Assembly (NCBI GenBank): GCA_009746045.1
Contig: RPFO01001749.1
Location: 1-64,000, forward strand
From: Mesostigma viride
Lineage: Eukaryota > Streptophyta > Mesostigmatophyceae > Mesostigmatales > Mesostigmataceae
Length of the DNA: 64,000 nt
Reading direction: 5' to 3'
Position 1 is the first letter of the stretch. Each line of letters opens with the position of its first letter. Below, one piece after another: positions 63,103 through 64,000 of the stretch. The notes beneath the pieces are model-generated. The model was not told the origin of the DNA and searched no databases. It worked only from the letters and a program-made list of their open reading frames with translations. The position numbers and the translations under genes are program-made.

Positions 63103-64000
63103 ATGGTGCAGGAGGAACAGCGGCAGCAGGATTTCCGGTTTCGGCAGTCTGCTGGGGGTTCGATTTCTCCTGAATTACGCCGTGTCGTTCGGGATCTATC
63201 TTTGTTGCTTGCAGATCGTCCGCCTGTAAATCGCAGCTTCGTGCAATTCGTCGACGACCAGGTCGAAGATTGGGAGCGAATTCTGCGACACGTACAAACC
63301 ATCGTCATTCCGGAGCACCGGAGCATCGACGACCTTGAGCAGGAGCTTCACGGGTTGGTCGGCATCCAGACGGTGATTACTGCAGTAGCAGAGCGAGTGC
63401 GGACGGAGTTGGCAGCAAGGCGAGGCGAGGTTGCGGAGGCAGCTGGCGCAGGGCGACACGAGTTTGTGCCGACAGTAGCGGGCGCGGGAGTACCACGTGC
63501 TTTCGCAGGCGGCATCGGCGACGAGGGTGTTGCAGCGGGACCAGTTAGGCGTGAACGACGCGGAGCGGAGCATCACAGGCGGCTTGCAGAGGTCGGGGCG
63601 ACAGCGGAAGCCATCGCCGGAGGACAACGCGCGACCAGAGTCGGCAGGTTTCCAGAGCGAGTAAGAGTTCCTTTTCAGGAGCTAACCCCGCCCCTTCGCG
63701 TTCGTGTGACGCGTTGGGAGGAGTTTGCACCTCTTGGGTACGATAGTGACCTTGAGGTAGGCGCAGGGGGTGTCGCTGGGCTAGGCGACGAGACACTTGG
63801 CGACCACGAGGTGCCAACGTACAATCCGCGAGGGACCAACGACGGGTTGTCACCTGTCTACTTTACCAACGGTGACGATTCAGTCATAGCGGGCCGACAG
63901 CGGGTCGACGACGGCGCAGCAGGTAGCAGGGTACCAGAGCTGATTGTGGTGAGCGACAGCGACGACGACAGCGACAAGGAGAACCAGGACGCGCCTGGGG
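63103..64000 (+). CDS. P1 ORF A, copy III, open to the window end
   Basis: Starts MVQEEQRQQDFRF like the other copies. At the two places where copy II is broken it keeps the full base number (GGACAACGCG, CTGGGCTAGG). I see no stop before the window ends within the acidic C-terminal patch. The gene may therefore be intact in copy III. It has one visible substitution relative to P2 (ELTPPLRV for ELPPPLRV). The function is unknown. Confidence 0.55.
   Translation, partial: MVQEEQRQQDFRFRQSAGGSISPELRRVVRDLSLLLADRPPVNRSFVQFVDDQVEDWERILRHVQTIVIPEHRSIDDLEQELHGLVGIQTVITAVAERVRTELAARRGEVAEAAGAGRHEFVPTVAGAGVPRAFAGGIGDEGVAAGPVRRERRGAEHHRRLAEVGATAEAIAGGQRATRVGRFPERVRVPFQELTPPLRVRVTRWEEFAPLGYDSDLEVGAGGVAGLGDETLGDHEVPTYNPRGTNDGLSPVYFTNGDDSVIAGRQRVDDGAAGSRVPELIVVSDSDDDSDKENQDAPG

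Larger units (their letters stand above)
62313..64000 (+). mobile_element. P1 retrotransposon, nest copy III, start only
   Basis: 5' LTR and ORF A of a third copy of the tandem unit, cut by the window end. It starts 24,685 bp after copy II, after the same GGGCCAGGTG flank. Confidence 0.9.

Overview
This window looks like nuclear DNA of a eukaryote. It carries LTR retrotransposons, a hAT-type non-autonomous element, a truncated non-LTR-type reverse transcriptase, long microsatellites and minisatellites, and no convincing host gene. The lineage cannot be fixed from sequence alone. The repeat style and the divergent copia-like polyproteins would fit an alga or another protist, but that is inference. 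UGA ends several ORFs normally, so the standard code is assumed.

Layout. (1) 1-6252: a minus-strand Ty1/copia element (copia-A), cut by the left window edge, with one long Gag-Pol ORF. (2) 6253-10748: two tandem copies of a ~1.6-1.7 kb non-coding unit. The second is split by a 1.19 kb insert carrying the C-terminal part of a reverse transcriptase. (3) 10751-15165: gene-free, with a 10-bp GT-rich minisatellite, a 587-bp tandem duplication, a fold-back element and a 7-bp minisatellite. (4) 15166-19286: a spacer repeat, an (ATTC)n array and two identical 1,030-bp copies of a repeat (R). One R copy is interrupted by a 783-bp hAT-like element with a perfect 8-bp target duplication. (5) 19287-64000: a tandem array of a triple nest of retrotransposons.

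The array is the main feature. Two related families, here called P and Q, build it. A plus-strand P element (P1) contains a minus-strand P element (P2) in its pol gene, and P2 contains a plus-strand Q element in its pol gene. Every junction has a 5-bp target duplication: TGCAT for P1, AAGGC for P2, ATTAG for Q. The nest occurs as copy I (19287-36572, with a 6.3 kb internal deletion), copy II (37628-61241, complete) and the start of copy III (62313-64000). Copies II and III start 24,685 bp apart. About 1.05 kb of spacer separates the copies: an (ATTC)n array and a spacer repeat.

Families P and Q share an unusual plan. The LTRs run AGTT...AACT instead of TG...CA. An extra unidentified ORF (ORF A) precedes gag. 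Gag has one CCHC knuckle and is followed by a single in-frame TGA that leads straight into pol. Pol appears to be ordered integrase, retropepsin-like domain, RT, RNase H. Copia normally has protease first. The integrase spacing is D-x29-E, the protease-like motif is DTN, and the RT has HGDD instead of YVDD. I consider this pair of families the best candidate for an undescribed retrotransposon lineage. The domain calls rest on motif reading only.
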